From: CALCNS01 sp937897315
GTDB taxonomy: Bacteria; Bacillota; JAAYKD01
DNA length: 43,266 nt
Assembly: GCA_036744005.1 (NCBI GenBank)
Contig: DAINOJ010000018.1
Span: 1-43,266 of the forward strand
Direction: 5' to 3'
Below are positions 8,272-16,166 of the stretch, piece by piece. A program made the position numbers and the translations under genes. The notes beneath the pieces are model-generated. The model was not told the origin of the DNA, searched no databases, and saw only the letters and a list, made by a program, of their open reading frames with translations. Position 1 is the stretch's first letter; the number at the start of each line of letters is the position of its first letter.

Positions 8272-9279
8272 ATGGAATTTATAAACCTAGAAACATTGCA
8301 ACAAGTCGTTAGTAAAATGCTAAACAAACCGGTTGTCGAGTTAACCTATGAAACCAAAATGCTACACGGTGGAACCGTGGGCCAGGTATATTTAGTCCAA
8401 GGCCAAGCAACCTCCCTAGAAGGGGTGTCATTACCTTACCAACTTGTGCTGAAAGTTCAAAAAAAGTGGGAGCGATTTGGAGATACCGAATCTTGGAGAC
8501 GCGAATATGACTTATATGCTTCCGATTTAGCCAGTACCTTCACACCAAGCTTTCGCTGGCCAACTTGTTATCATACCGAAATGCTTGAGGATGTGAACTA
8601 CATTTATATGGAAGCCATCGAAGGCGTTTCCGGTTCCGTGTTAAGCGGTGAGATGCGTGAGAGGGCGGCCTACGAAATCGGAAAGTTCCAAGGCACATGT
8701 TTCGCTGAGAAACCAGTTGCTTTGCAAGTTATTGCGAACCTAGGCCATCCGGATTACATGAAGCGATATTACCATTATTACCGATCTTGGCCCGAAGTCT
8801 ACGATTACATTCGTCTCAGCGAATGCCCACTGCCCAAACACCTTTGCGAAATGATGATACAGCTGGATGCCAGCTCAGAAGAGATTTTTGCGCAGCTTGA
8901 AACGCTTCCCGTGGTTCTATGTCATCGTGATTTCTGGGTAACCAACATTTTTTGTACTCCTGAGAACATCGTGCTCATTGACTGGGATACCGCAGGATAT
9001 GGGTATTTGGGCGAAGACATCGCCAGTCTTGTCGCCGACGAAGCCGATGTAGAACACATGGTGGAATACTACCATGACTTCATCACAGCATATTATAAAG
9101 GCTTCCACGAAGCAACCAATCTCACTATGAGCACGCGATCCTTTGTTAAAGATATGATCCTTTTCAAATTTGGTTATCGTCTTGTAGCAGATTACAAGTT
9201 TGCGAAAACAGTAGAAGCCAGAGCTCTTGCCCTGGCTACCCTGCAGAAAATATACGATATAACTGACAAAGTTCTCTAA
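8272..9279 (+). CDS. APH-type kinase (phosphotransferase family)
   Basis: About 335 residues from the ATG at 8272, which has AAAGGA seven bases upstream (the frame is open to 8224 but that part overlaps the DUF3841 gene). The kinase-like catalytic loop is HRDFWVTN at residues 218-225, followed by IDWD (D237) as metal-binding aspartate, and the N-lobe has LVLKVQKKW near residue 58. These mark an ATP-dependent small-molecule kinase; substrate unknown. It is unrelated in detail to the other APH-type gene at 2983-3960. It shares an operon with the two DUF3841 genes. The last codons contain one copy of a motif repeated in the following palindrome. Confidence 0.82.
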   Translation: MEFINLETLQQVVSKMLNKPVVELTYETKMLHGGTVGQVYLVQGQATSLEGVSLPYQLVLKVQKKWERFGDTESWRREYDLYASDLASTFTPSFRWPTCYHTEMLEDVNYIYMEAIEGVSGSVLSGEMRERAAYEIGKFQGTCFAEKPVALQVIANLGHPDYMKRYYHYYRSWPEVYDYIRLSECPLPKHLCEMMIQLDASSEEIFAQLETLPVVLCHRDFWVTNIFCTPENIVLIDWDTAGYGYLGEDIASLVADEADVEHMVEYYHDFITAYYKGFHEATNLTMSTRSFVKDMILFKFGYRLVADYKFAKTVEARALALATLQKIYDITDKVL

Positions 9280-9295
9280 TTTCATATTTTTATTC

Positions 9296-9343
9296 GATAT
9301 AACCGATAAAACTTGCAAATTTGCTTGTTTTGTCGGTTATATC
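9296..9343. promoter_or_regulatory. 48-bp palindrome upstream of the DUF4143 ATPase
   Basis: Arms 9296-9312 and 9327-9343 pair with one mismatch and the centre (GCAAATTTGC) is again palindromic; 21 of 24 pairs match in total. A half-site-like copy GATATAACTGACAAA lies upstream at 9256-9270. The right arm covers the -35 box and spacer of the promoter for the next gene, so an operator is likely. A terminator role for the kinase operon is less likely because no U-run follows. Confidence 0.65.
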
Positions 9344-9354
9344 TGTGTTATAAT
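9325..9354 (+). promoter_or_regulatory. Promoter of the DUF4143 ATPase gene
   Basis: TTGTTT (9325-9330) and a consensus TATAAT (9349-9354) are 18 bases apart, about 30 bases before the start codon. The upstream half lies inside the palindrome. Confidence 0.6.
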
Positions 9355-9383
9355 CACATCAAGAGTGGGAGGAGGATAAACCA

Positions 9384-10598
9384 ATGATTCCAAGAGAACA
9401 TTATTTAGAGCGTATTCGTCCTTTCGTAGATCAAGACTTAATCAAGGTAATCACCGGAGTACGTAGGAGTGGAAAGTCTATCTTGCTCGAGTTAATAAAA
9501 TTGGAGCTTCTATCGAAAGGAATTCAACCCAATCAGTTTATTTCATATAACTTTGAAGATTTAACTTATGCACCTCTTTGTACTGCAAAAGCACTTCACG
9601 AAGAATTATCTCTCCGTATTCAAGCACTTGAAGAAAAAGCGTATCTTTTCCTAGATGAAATTCAAGAAGTACAGGAGTGGGAAAAATGTGTGAACTCCCT
9701 TCGTGTTCGCTTCTCCTGTGATATATACTTAACCGGTTCAAATGCTCAATTGCTTTCAGGTGAACTTGCTACTTATTTGGCAGGACGATATGTGGAATTC
9801 GTAGTATACCCCTTCTCTTTGGCAGAATTTTCAATGGCTTATTTACAGAGCAAGATGAATGCATCGGCATCTGAAGTCTTTAGTCAATACCTACAATTGG
9901 GCGGTATGCCTTATCTACATAATCTTCATTACGAAACCTCACCGAGCCGGCAGTACCTTTTCGATGTATACAACTCTGTGGTGTTAAAAGACATTGTAAA
10001 GCGGAACAATGTTCGTGACATCGATTTGCTTGAACGGATTATTCATTATGTAAGCACAAATACTGGTCAAACTTTTTCTGCCACAGCGATATCAAAATAC
10101 TTCAAAAGCGAAAACAGAAACGTATCTGCAGAAACCATTTTGAATTACTTAAAATATTGCGAACACGCCTTTTTGTTCTTCCCAGTTCAACGCCATGATT
10201 TAGTTCGAAAGAAGATTCTCTCAGTACAAGATAAGTATTACCTCGTTGATCATGGTATTCGTGACGCAGTTTGGGGTGGAGGAAGCCGCGATATCCACCT
10301 AGTATTAGAAAATATTGTTTATATGGAACTTCTCCGAAGAGGATATTCAATAACCGTTGGTAAAATTGGCGAACGGGAAATCGACTTTGTAGGTGAAAAG
10401 CGGGGAAATCGAGTCTATATACAAGTCACTTATTTACTAGCTTCTCCAGAGACCATTGAAAGAGAATTCGGTGTTTATGCACAAGTAAATGACCATTTCC
10501 CAAAATATGTACTCTCTATGGATGAACTGGACATGAGCAGAAATGGTATTAAGCACAAGAACATTCGTGAATTCTTGCTTCAACCCAACTGGGAGTAA
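9384..10598 (+). CDS. AAA-family ATPase with DUF4143 domain
   Basis: A 404-residue protein of the widespread AAA_14/DUF4143 family. Walker A is GVRRSGKS at residues 25-32, Walker B LFLDEIQ at 88-94, and the sensor region TGSNAQLLS precedes the family segment LAGRYVEFVVYPFSLAEF. The C-terminal DUF4143 part contains REIDFVGEKRGNRVYIQV, a pattern resembling the PD-(D/E)xK fold, as usual in this family. Role unknown; these ATPases are often mobile and strain-variable. GGAGGAGG precedes the ATG. It has its own promoter with a palindrome and meets the toroid-fold gene tail to tail 13 bases later. Confidence 0.88.
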   Translation: MIPREHYLERIRPFVDQDLIKVITGVRRSGKSILLELIKLELLSKGIQPNQFISYNFEDLTYAPLCTAKALHEELSLRIQALEEKAYLFLDEIQEVQEWEKCVNSLRVRFSCDIYLTGSNAQLLSGELATYLAGRYVEFVVYPFSLAEFSMAYLQSKMNASASEVFSQYLQLGGMPYLHNLHYETSPSRQYLFDVYNSVVLKDIVKRNNVRDIDLLERIIHYVSTNTGQTFSATAISKYFKSENRNVSAETILNYLKYCEHAFLFFPVQRHDLVRKKILSVQDKYYLVDHGIRDAVWGGGSRDIHLVLENIVYMELLRRGYSITVGKIGEREIDFVGEKRGNRVYIQVTYLLASPETIEREFGVYAQVNDHFPKYVLSMDELDMSRNGIKHKNIREFLLQPNWE

Positions 10599-10611
10599 TC
10601 CAGACAGTGAA

Positions 10612-11544
10612 CTAGATGCTTTTATACTCCTCGGCGATGCAACTCGCAAAGAGCTCGGGGCAGTATTCTTTTAGCACGATATAGGCGCGAAAAGTGTTAA
10701 ATCTGCCGTAAGTCTCAGTCTCCAATTTAAAATGCGTTAATCCCGATAATGTTTTCCCTTTACTCAACTTCCCATTTTTCAAATGACCTTTTAACACAGA
10801 TAACGCCGGTTCCATCTCTTTCTGATACGGCACCTTTGCCCTTGCCAACAGCTCTAGGACACGCAAATAGTCGTACTTCCAGCGAGCAGGGTAATGGTGA
10901 TCTGCCATATCGGGGTGGATAGGGGTATCTGTGTTTTTTATGTAGATGAGTTGGCGCGCCATGAGCACTTGCACTCCGCGGTGAAAGGCAGATTTAACCT
11001 CTTCGGCACGATAAGAATAACCCTGCAACAAATATTCTGCCAAACCCTCTAGTACATTAACTGTGGTATGAACCGAACTAATATGAGGTTTTGGCTTGCG
11101 ATGCCATGTGCAGTTCCATGCACCGTCGGGCATGGTACGAGTGAGAGTATAATCAATCATTTGGTTTAAGCGAGGGTCTTCTATGTTAGCATAAGCAAGC
11201 ATGTTGATGAGCATGCCTGTAATGCAAAGGTCCATAGTGTCGATGCCGTATTTTTGTATGCTCTTCTCCCACTCGTGATCTAAATATCCCAACAAGGCCT
11301 CTTTATAAAGAGAAGTATTGGGGTCAATCTCCATGTATTTGAGTTCCATACACGTATAATGCGTAGAAATCCATTTGGGACCATAGTAGCCGTTTCCCCA
11401 CTTGAGGGACCGCGGGTCTATGAGTTCCAAGTAGCGCTGAATGAGCCCTTGATTTTGAGTCTCGGAGGGCTGCTCCAGTAAATACTTCTTTGTTAAATGC
11501 ACAAGAACCGGGTCATTCCGTAATAACCACTCCAAATTGGTCAT
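10612..11544 (-). CDS. Prenyltransferase/squalene-oxidase-repeat-like (alpha-alpha toroid) protein
   Basis: About 310 residues, starting at the ATG at 11544 that follows AGGTGA by five bases (a GTG at 11553 is less likely). The sequence is nearly all helical, with repeated Leu/Tyr-rich helices and one good squalene-cyclase-type QW-like turn, MPDGAWNCTW, followed by SSVHTTVNVLEGLAEYL, the arrangement of terpene-cyclase toroid repeats. The DxDD catalytic motif of true cyclases is not seen, so enzymatic cyclase activity is doubtful. It follows the GNAT gene by 15 bases and the FMN reductase gene before that, so the three form an operon. Substrate and role unknown. Confidence 0.6.
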   Translation of the reverse strand: MTNLEWLLRNDPVLVHLTKKYLLEQPSETQNQGLIQRYLELIDPRSLKWGNGYYGPKWISTHYTCMELKYMEIDPNTSLYKEALLGYLDHEWEKSIQKYGIDTMDLCITGMLINMLAYANIEDPRLNQMIDYTLTRTMPDGAWNCTWHRKPKPHISSVHTTVNVLEGLAEYLLQGYSYRAEEVKSAFHRGVQVLMARQLIYIKNTDTPIHPDMADHHYPARWKYDYLRVLELLARAKVPYQKEMEPALSVLKGHLKNGKLSKGKTLSGLTHFKLETETYGRFNTFRAYIVLKEYCPELFASCIAEEYKSI

Positions 11545-11559
11545 AGGGCTCACCTGCTT

Positions 11560-12027
11560 TCATATTCTCTTAATCATTATCAAACAAGGATTGTTTTTAT
11601 CCCACAAGGCAGGAAAAACTTCGAGTTTCACAAAACCCATGCGCTTGTAAAAGGCTACGGTCTGGTCATACTCTTTATAACGACCTTCTTCTACCGTTTT
11701 GACCTGTATATAATCAAAGCTTTTTTTGGCATATTGTTCGAGCTCTTTATACAAAAGGGTCCCAATTCCTTGGTGATGATACTTCATTTTTACACCCATG
11801 CAATGCAACTCGGCGCACTCTTCACTAGATTGAGATAACGTCACAAACCCAACCGACTCTTCTCCTACCGAAGCCAACCACAAAGGCAGTGACTTCGAAT
11901 CTTCAATATACTTTTTAGTACTTTCGGGTAACCCAAACCAGTCGGGCAAGTCCAGCAGAATCTCTTCTACAATCTTTGCTTTGAACTCGGGGTCTGTGAT
12001 TTTCGAAATTATGATTTGTCTATTCAA
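11560..12027 (-). CDS. GNAT-family N-acetyltransferase
   Basis: A 155-residue single-domain acetyltransferase. The acetyl-CoA binding motif A is visible in LHCMGVKMKYHHQGIGTLLYKEL (QGIGT at its core), followed by the C-terminal FYKRMGF strand turn and VFPALWDKNNPCLIMIK. The acceptor substrate cannot be deduced. The start is five bases after the FMN reductase stop codon and the end is 15 bases before the toroid protein gene. GNAT fold is certain; the role is not. Confidence 0.85.
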   Translation of the reverse strand: MNRQIIISKITDPEFKAKIVEEILLDLPDWFGLPESTKKYIEDSKSLPLWLASVGEESVGFVTLSQSSEECAELHCMGVKMKYHHQGIGTLLYKELEQYAKKSFDYIQVKTVEEGRYKEYDQTVAFYKRMGFVKLEVFPALWDKNNPCLIMIKRI

Positions 12028-12032
12028 ATGTT

Positions 12033-12590
12033 TTACTTCCCCTTATCCGCTTGAATCATCTCGGCAAATGTTTCCCCTGCACCTTCCAATGCGGGCAGCA
12101 TATACGATTTGTTGAATTGAATCACGGGCAAGCGCTCTACTGGTTTCATCCCCATGTGTTTCAACGTCTCCTCTAAGTTGAACAAACATTTAATCGCTCC
12201 ATTGCCACTTCCCCCGGCACATGCTACAAGTAAGCATTTCTTGTCTTTCAGAAAATGGTTACGTGCCGCTTCGCACCTTCGCAAGCGGTCGAGGAAGGTC
12301 TTGAGTGATTCGGCAAGGTCGTGCCAATACACCGGTGTAACAAAGACGATGCCTTCGGCGCGCACCATGCTTTCATATATGGAAGCAAAATCGTCGGCAA
12401 TGATGCAACTCCCTTTGCTGCGGCAAGTGCCCCAGCCGTTATCACAGGTCAAACAGCGCTGAATATTACGGGTGTTCAGATGAATCGTTTCTGTTGCGGC
12501 TCCTGTTTGCGCGAGTCCCAGCAAAACTCGATCTTTTGTTTGCGCGGTCAAACCTTCTAAATTCGGACTTGCCCATAGTACTAAAATCAT
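12033..12590 (-). CDS. NADPH-dependent FMN reductase / flavodoxin-fold protein
   Basis: About 185 residues from the ATG at 12590, which has AGAGGTG six bases upstream; the open frame further upstream (to 12662) only reads through a 20-base tandem repeat in the leader. It has the flavodoxin-like iron-sulfur flavoprotein pattern: MILVLWASPNLEG at the N-terminus for FMN phosphate, a Cys-containing segment RCLTCDNGWGTCRSKGSC, then VFVTPVYWHDLAESLKTFLDR. The cysteines may bind a cluster as in Isf-type proteins, which is an inference. First gene of a three-gene minus-strand operon. Confidence 0.82.
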   Translation of the reverse strand: MILVLWASPNLEGLTAQTKDRVLLGLAQTGAATETIHLNTRNIQRCLTCDNGWGTCRSKGSCIIADDFASIYESMVRAEGIVFVTPVYWHDLAESLKTFLDRLRRCEAARNHFLKDKKCLLVACAGGSGNGAIKCLFNLEETLKHMGMKPVERLPVIQFNKSYMLPALEGAGETFAEMIQADKGK

Positions 12591-12616
12591 ACTTCGCACC
12601 TCTTTCTTTTTAGAAT

Positions 12617-12656
12617 GTACAAACGCAATATTCTTCGTACAAACGCAATATTCTTC
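12617..12656. repeat. Perfect 20-bp tandem duplication in a 5' leader
   Basis: Bases 12617-12636 are repeated exactly at 12637-12656. The pair lies 27 bases upstream of the FMN reductase start, in its untranslated leader and within the divergent intergenic region. Confidence 0.95.
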
Positions 12657-12696
12657 CAACAATATGCAGTATCCTCTTATTTACGATAAATGTTGG

Positions 12697-12725
12697 TTGA
12701 CAAAATGATTTTATGTGTTTAAAAT
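12697..12725 (+). promoter_or_regulatory. Sigma-A promoter of the small membrane protein gene
   Basis: TTGACA (12697-12702), a 17-base spacer and TAAAAT (12720-12725), about 60 bases before the start codon. Confidence 0.75.
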
Positions 12726-12786
12726 ATGATTATGTTCGTTATGATCGTGCTGGAACATAGAGAAAAAGAAAGAGGGAGGAACTTCA

Positions 12787-13038
12787 ATGAGCACATTTAT
12801 CGAATTTGAATCTCGCGTAAAGCCCTATGTGGTTGTGACTCTTACAATCTCTGCGCTACTAAAAATGTTCTCCACTCAACGTTCGACTCATCCACAAGCA
12901 TATTTAATTGCGAATTTTATCATGCTTGCTTCTGGAATACCCTACTTTGTATTGCTAATCCAGAAAAAAAAGAACTGCTACTTAGATGTCTCGTTTCACT
13001 TAGCCCTTATGGCGTCTCTTATTTTAGAGTGGAGGTAA
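12787..13038 (+). CDS. Small hydrophobic membrane protein of unknown function
   Basis: An 83-residue protein not recognised as any named family. Three hydrophobic stretches (about residues 14-28, 38-57 and 68-80) suggest two to three membrane spans with a Lys-rich loop QKKKNC between the second and third. I accept it as real because it has a good promoter, GGGAGGA six bases before the ATG, and a perfect terminator immediately downstream. It is a single-gene unit, divergent from the FMN reductase operon and convergent with guaA. Confidence 0.72.
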   Translation: MSTFIEFESRVKPYVVVTLTISALLKMFSTQRSTHPQAYLIANFIMLASGIPYFVLLIQKKKNCYLDVSFHLALMASLILEWR

Positions 13039-13046
13039 GATAATTC

Positions 13047-13090
13047 AAGGAGCTGTAGCAGAATTTTCATTCTGCTACAGCTCCTTTTTT
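13047..13090 (+). terminator. Rho-independent terminator of the small membrane protein gene
   Basis: An 18-pair perfect stem (13047-13064 with 13069-13086) closed by a 4-base loop and followed by Ts on the plus strand, 9 bases past the stop codon. Confidence 0.93.
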
Positions 13091-13188
13091 CTATTATGCT
13101 GCTGTGATAGATCGGCGTTCCAAAATGTGGCTTAGAGGATAAAAATATTGCCCCACATGCTAAAACAGTTTGCCCCTTGACATGTCCG

Positions 13189-14724
13189 TTACTCCCATTC
13201 GATCGTTGCAGGTGGCTTACTCGTTATATCATAAACGACACGGTTAATCTCCGGAACTTCATTAATAATCGTTACTGATATCTTCTCTAACACATCATAG
13301 GGAATGCGAGCCCAGTCGGCAGTCATGCCATCGACACTGGTTACCGCACGAACTACAATAGCATGGCTGTAGGTGCGCTCGTCACCCATAACTCCAACGG
13401 ACTGAATATTTGGCAGCACTGTAAAAGATTGCCATATGACTCGGTCCAACCCAGCTTTGGTCAATTCGCGGCGCATAATCGCATCACTTTCACGCAAAAC
13501 ACGCAACTTTTCTGTTGTAATCTCACCTAAACAACGAATGGCCAAACCCGGGCCCGGGAACGGTTGACGATGCACCACTTGCTCCGGCAAGCCCAGTTCT
13601 AAGCCCAACTCGCGAACTTCGTCTTTGAAAAGTTCCCGCAACGGTTCAATAAGCATAAACTTCATATCTTCCGGTAAGCCACCCACATTGTGATGCGACT
13701 TAATCACGGCAGCGGTAGCCGTTCCGCTTTCCACCACATCCGGGTATAACGTGCCTTGCACCAAATAATCGGTATCGCCCAGTTTGGCGGCCTCTTCTTC
13801 GAAAACACGGATGAATTCGGTGCCAATGATTTTTCGCTTCTTTTCGGGCTCGGTCACCCCCGCCAGCTTACTCAAAAAGCGCTCCGATGCATCTACCGGT
13901 ATGAGATTCATCTTGAGCTCATCGCGGAATAAACGGATTACCTGTGCGCCTTCGTCTTTGCGCATCAACCCATGATCCACGAATACACTGGTCAGATTTG
14001 CACCGATGGCTCGGTGTACTAAGGCCGCTGCAACAGAAGAATCGACACCACCCGATAAAGCACATAATACTTTTGCGTTACCCACTCGTTGGCGAATGCG
14101 CTCTACTTCTTCGGTAAGGAAATTTGCCATAGACCAATCACCGTTTAAACCGCAAATAGTATATAAGAAGTTTTTGAGAATGGCTAATCCTTCATCGGTA
14201 TGGGTGACTTCTGGGTGAAATTGCACGCCATAGAGCTTCTTTTCCGGTAAAGCCATGGCAGCCACCGGGGAGTTCGGTGTTTGCGCCAAGACTTGCCAGC
14301 CCACCGGGGCTTCTTCAATATACACACCGTGGCTCATCCAACAGGTGCTTTGTTCGGCAATGTTTTGCCAGAGGTCGTTGTTGAGTATTTGAAGTTGTAA
14401 AGGCGTTTTACCAAACTCTTTCTTTTCGGCGCGACTCACTTTGCCACCCAATAAATACGCCATGAGCTGCATGCCGTAGCAAATGCCCAATACCGGGATC
14501 CCCAAATCAAACAACTTGGCATCCACCATGGGGGCATTCTCGGCATACACCGTTGCCGGACCACCAGAAAGCACAATGGCTTGAGGTTCCAGGGCTTTTA
14601 AGGCTTCATATGATATATTGTAGGGTTTGATTTCACAATAGATATGCAATTCGCGAATACGACGGGCTATGAGCTGCACATATTGACCGCCAAAGTCTAA
14701 AACCACCACTTTTTGATGTTTCAT
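13189..14724 (-). CDS. guaA: GMP synthase (glutamine-hydrolysing)
   Basis: A full-length 511-residue GuaA that converts XMP, ATP and glutamine to GMP, the last step of guanine nucleotide synthesis. The class I glutamine amidotransferase domain holds the triad C82 (GICYGMQ), H170 and E172 (FHPEV). The ATP pyrophosphatase P-loop is SGGVDSS at residues 224-230, and the C-terminal dimerisation domain ends in the typical DITSKPPATIEWE. AGAGGAT precedes the ATG. It is a single-gene unit with its own promoter; no purine riboswitch was recognised upstream. Confidence 0.98.
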   Translation of the reverse strand: MKHQKVVVLDFGGQYVQLIARRIRELHIYCEIKPYNISYEALKALEPQAIVLSGGPATVYAENAPMVDAKLFDLGIPVLGICYGMQLMAYLLGGKVSRAEKKEFGKTPLQLQILNNDLWQNIAEQSTCWMSHGVYIEEAPVGWQVLAQTPNSPVAAMALPEKKLYGVQFHPEVTHTDEGLAILKNFLYTICGLNGDWSMANFLTEEVERIRQRVGNAKVLCALSGGVDSSVAAALVHRAIGANLTSVFVDHGLMRKDEGAQVIRLFRDELKMNLIPVDASERFLSKLAGVTEPEKKRKIIGTEFIRVFEEEAAKLGDTDYLVQGTLYPDVVESGTATAAVIKSHHNVGGLPEDMKFMLIEPLRELFKDEVRELGLELGLPEQVVHRQPFPGPGLAIRCLGEITTEKLRVLRESDAIMRRELTKAGLDRVIWQSFTVLPNIQSVGVMGDERTYSHAIVVRAVTSVDGMTADWARIPYDVLEKISVTIINEVPEINRVVYDITSKPPATIEWE

Positions 14725-14769
14725 CTTGTGAGTTCATCCTCTCTTTTACTCTCAATGTAGTATGGTTGT

Positions 14770-14799
14770 AGTATAACATATACGAACGTTGCTTGGCAA
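14770..14799 (-). promoter_or_regulatory. Sigma-A promoter of guaA
   Basis: On the minus strand TTGCCA (14794-14799) and TATACT (14770-14775) are 18 bases apart, about 45 bases before the start codon. Confidence 0.7.
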
Positions 14800-14945
14800 G
14801 CATATCTTTATTGTTCGTCTTATCGGTTTTTGATACTTCTTGTTTGCTTCGCGTTCGTCCTATCTTTCATCGAAGGCCCTACTCGCCTACCCCTTTCTTC
14901 GCGAGCCATCTCACTCAAATAATCATATTCATTTAATTATTCATA

Positions 14946-14974
14946 TTGACATAGATGATTGTCTAATTTATAAT
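14946..14974 (+). promoter_or_regulatory. Consensus sigma-A promoter of the ArsR-type regulator operon
   Basis: TTGACA (14946-14951) and TATAAT (14969-14974) with a 17-base spacer, a perfect match to both hexamers and spacing. Confidence 0.9.
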
Positions 14975-15002
14975 TCTAAATGAAATAGTGGGGGTGATAT
15001 AG

Positions 15003-15122
15003 ATGTATTTATTAAAACGTCGCGATTTCAGAAATCTCATGATAGGCAAAGCAATATATTTTATGAAGCAGGAGGTTCCATCATGCAGTATACCTTCCAC
15101 CCCATCGAGAGTCAGATCATAA
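15003..15122 (+). pseudogene. Short leader ORF resembling the N-terminus of an MFS transporter
   Basis: A 39-codon frame with a good ribosome site (GGGGGTGAT). Its beginning, MYLLKRRDFRNLMIG, resembles the cytoplasmic N-terminus of major facilitator transporters, but it loses similarity after ~21 codons and stops 40 bases inside the next gene. It may be the stump of a deleted transporter gene or a translated leader that couples ribosomes to the regulator start. The resemblance rests on a short segment, so confidence is limited. Confidence 0.4.
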
Positions 15123-16156
15123 ACCTGTTATTTTTTCCGCAATGTGTCGAATTTTCAAAGCACGAGGCAGAGTGTGCGAAGTTAGGGGAATGCAATGAGT
15201 TTTCCTCCGAATCACTAACAGAAGAATTTAAACGCATCGAGGCTACCTTAAAACCCTTCGAAAAGAGGATTCAGAGATTCTACTATGATACGTACTCGAT
15301 TCCTCGGTTGCTTTTAAAGAATTACTCTCCTTTTGGACATTCTTCCGTCGAATCGTATCTTGAGCATTTGGAAAATGAAGCCGAACAGAATCTTTTAACT
15401 TGTATCGTTACCAAACTCTATTTGGATATAAGAGAAGAGAGTTCTGTTTGCGATGAAGTGATTCAACAAATATCTCAAGACATCCATGCGCAAATGAATG
15501 TCCTAGATTCTTTGGAAACCACTCCTGATGAGAAATGGAAACTCGCGAACCTGCTACGAAACCCCAAAGTCCTAATTACGGAGTGGCTTGCTTTGCTGCA
15601 TGAGCTCCTGCCCATTTTTGCAGTATATTATGACAGCAAGAAAGAACAAGTAGAGCAATTGGGGCTCCGTTTAATCCAACAACTCAATGAAACAGATGGG
15701 AATGCACTCGTCGGTCTTAGTAACGGGATGATAAACAAATCTCTCGTACCCTCTGGCCGCATCCTTGTTTCTTGTATTGAACCGGTTAGTATCCAAATCT
15801 ACTATACTCCTAAGACACCTTTTGTACTGTGGGGACTGGAAATGGAGTCTTTTATAAAATATTTGCAGATCACACGTGAGATCTACTTACGAGAGCGTGT
15901 GAATCTCTTTAAGATCCTTGGAGATAAGACTAGGTATGAAGTGGTGTGCATGATTGCCCATGGAGTCGATTCTGCCAAAACCATTGCTACTACATTGGGT
16001 GTCTCTCAACCCACCATATCGTATCATATTAACAACTTAGTAACGAGCAAAATCGTTTTTTTGGAGCGTGTGAATCAAAAATACATACACAAAGTGAACT
16101 TTGAGATGTTGGAAAAGACGTACCAAGCCATGCTACATGATTTTGGGAAGTCATAA
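15083..16156 (+). CDS. ArsR-type winged-helix regulator with a long N-terminal domain
   Basis: A 357-residue protein. The C-terminal ~85 residues are an ArsR-like winged helix: RVNLFKILGDKTRYEVVCMI, then AKTIATTLGVSQPTISYHINNL as the helix-turn-helix and a wing ending in KVNF. The N-terminal ~250 residues are mostly helical and not recognised beyond occurring in long ArsR-family regulators, where they presumably sense a ligand or oligomerise. GGAGG precedes the ATG. The following alpha/beta hydrolase gene starts 10 bases after the stop codon, so the regulator heads an operon driven by the consensus promoter at 14946. Ligand unknown. Confidence 0.8.
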   Translation: MQYTFHPIESQIINLLFFPQCVEFSKHEAECAKLGECNEFSSESLTEEFKRIEATLKPFEKRIQRFYYDTYSIPRLLLKNYSPFGHSSVESYLEHLENEAEQNLLTCIVTKLYLDIREESSVCDEVIQQISQDIHAQMNVLDSLETTPDEKWKLANLLRNPKVLITEWLALLHELLPIFAVYYDSKKEQVEQLGLRLIQQLNETDGNALVGLSNGMINKSLVPSGRILVSCIEPVSIQIYYTPKTPFVLWGLEMESFIKYLQITREIYLRERVNLFKILGDKTRYEVVCMIAHGVDSAKTIATTLGVSQPTISYHINNLVTSKIVFLERVNQKYIHKVNFEMLEKTYQAMLHDFGKS

Positions 16157-16166
16157 GGAGAAAAGA

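Larger units (their letters stand above)
14725..15082. other. Intergenic region between guaA and the ArsR-type regulator
   Basis: This 358-base divergent region holds the guaA promoter on the minus strand, a consensus promoter on the plus strand, and a short reading frame with its own ribosome site at 15003. Between about 14830 and 14940 I see no further feature. Confidence 0.7.

Noticed and set aside
12617..12656. Possible CRISPR fragment
   Set aside because: The two 20-base copies are directly adjacent with no spacer, and no cas gene or third copy is present.
14725..14830. Purine riboswitch in the guaA leader
   Set aside because: The leader after the promoter is only about 45 bases long and shows none of the conserved purine aptamer blocks or a three-way junction.
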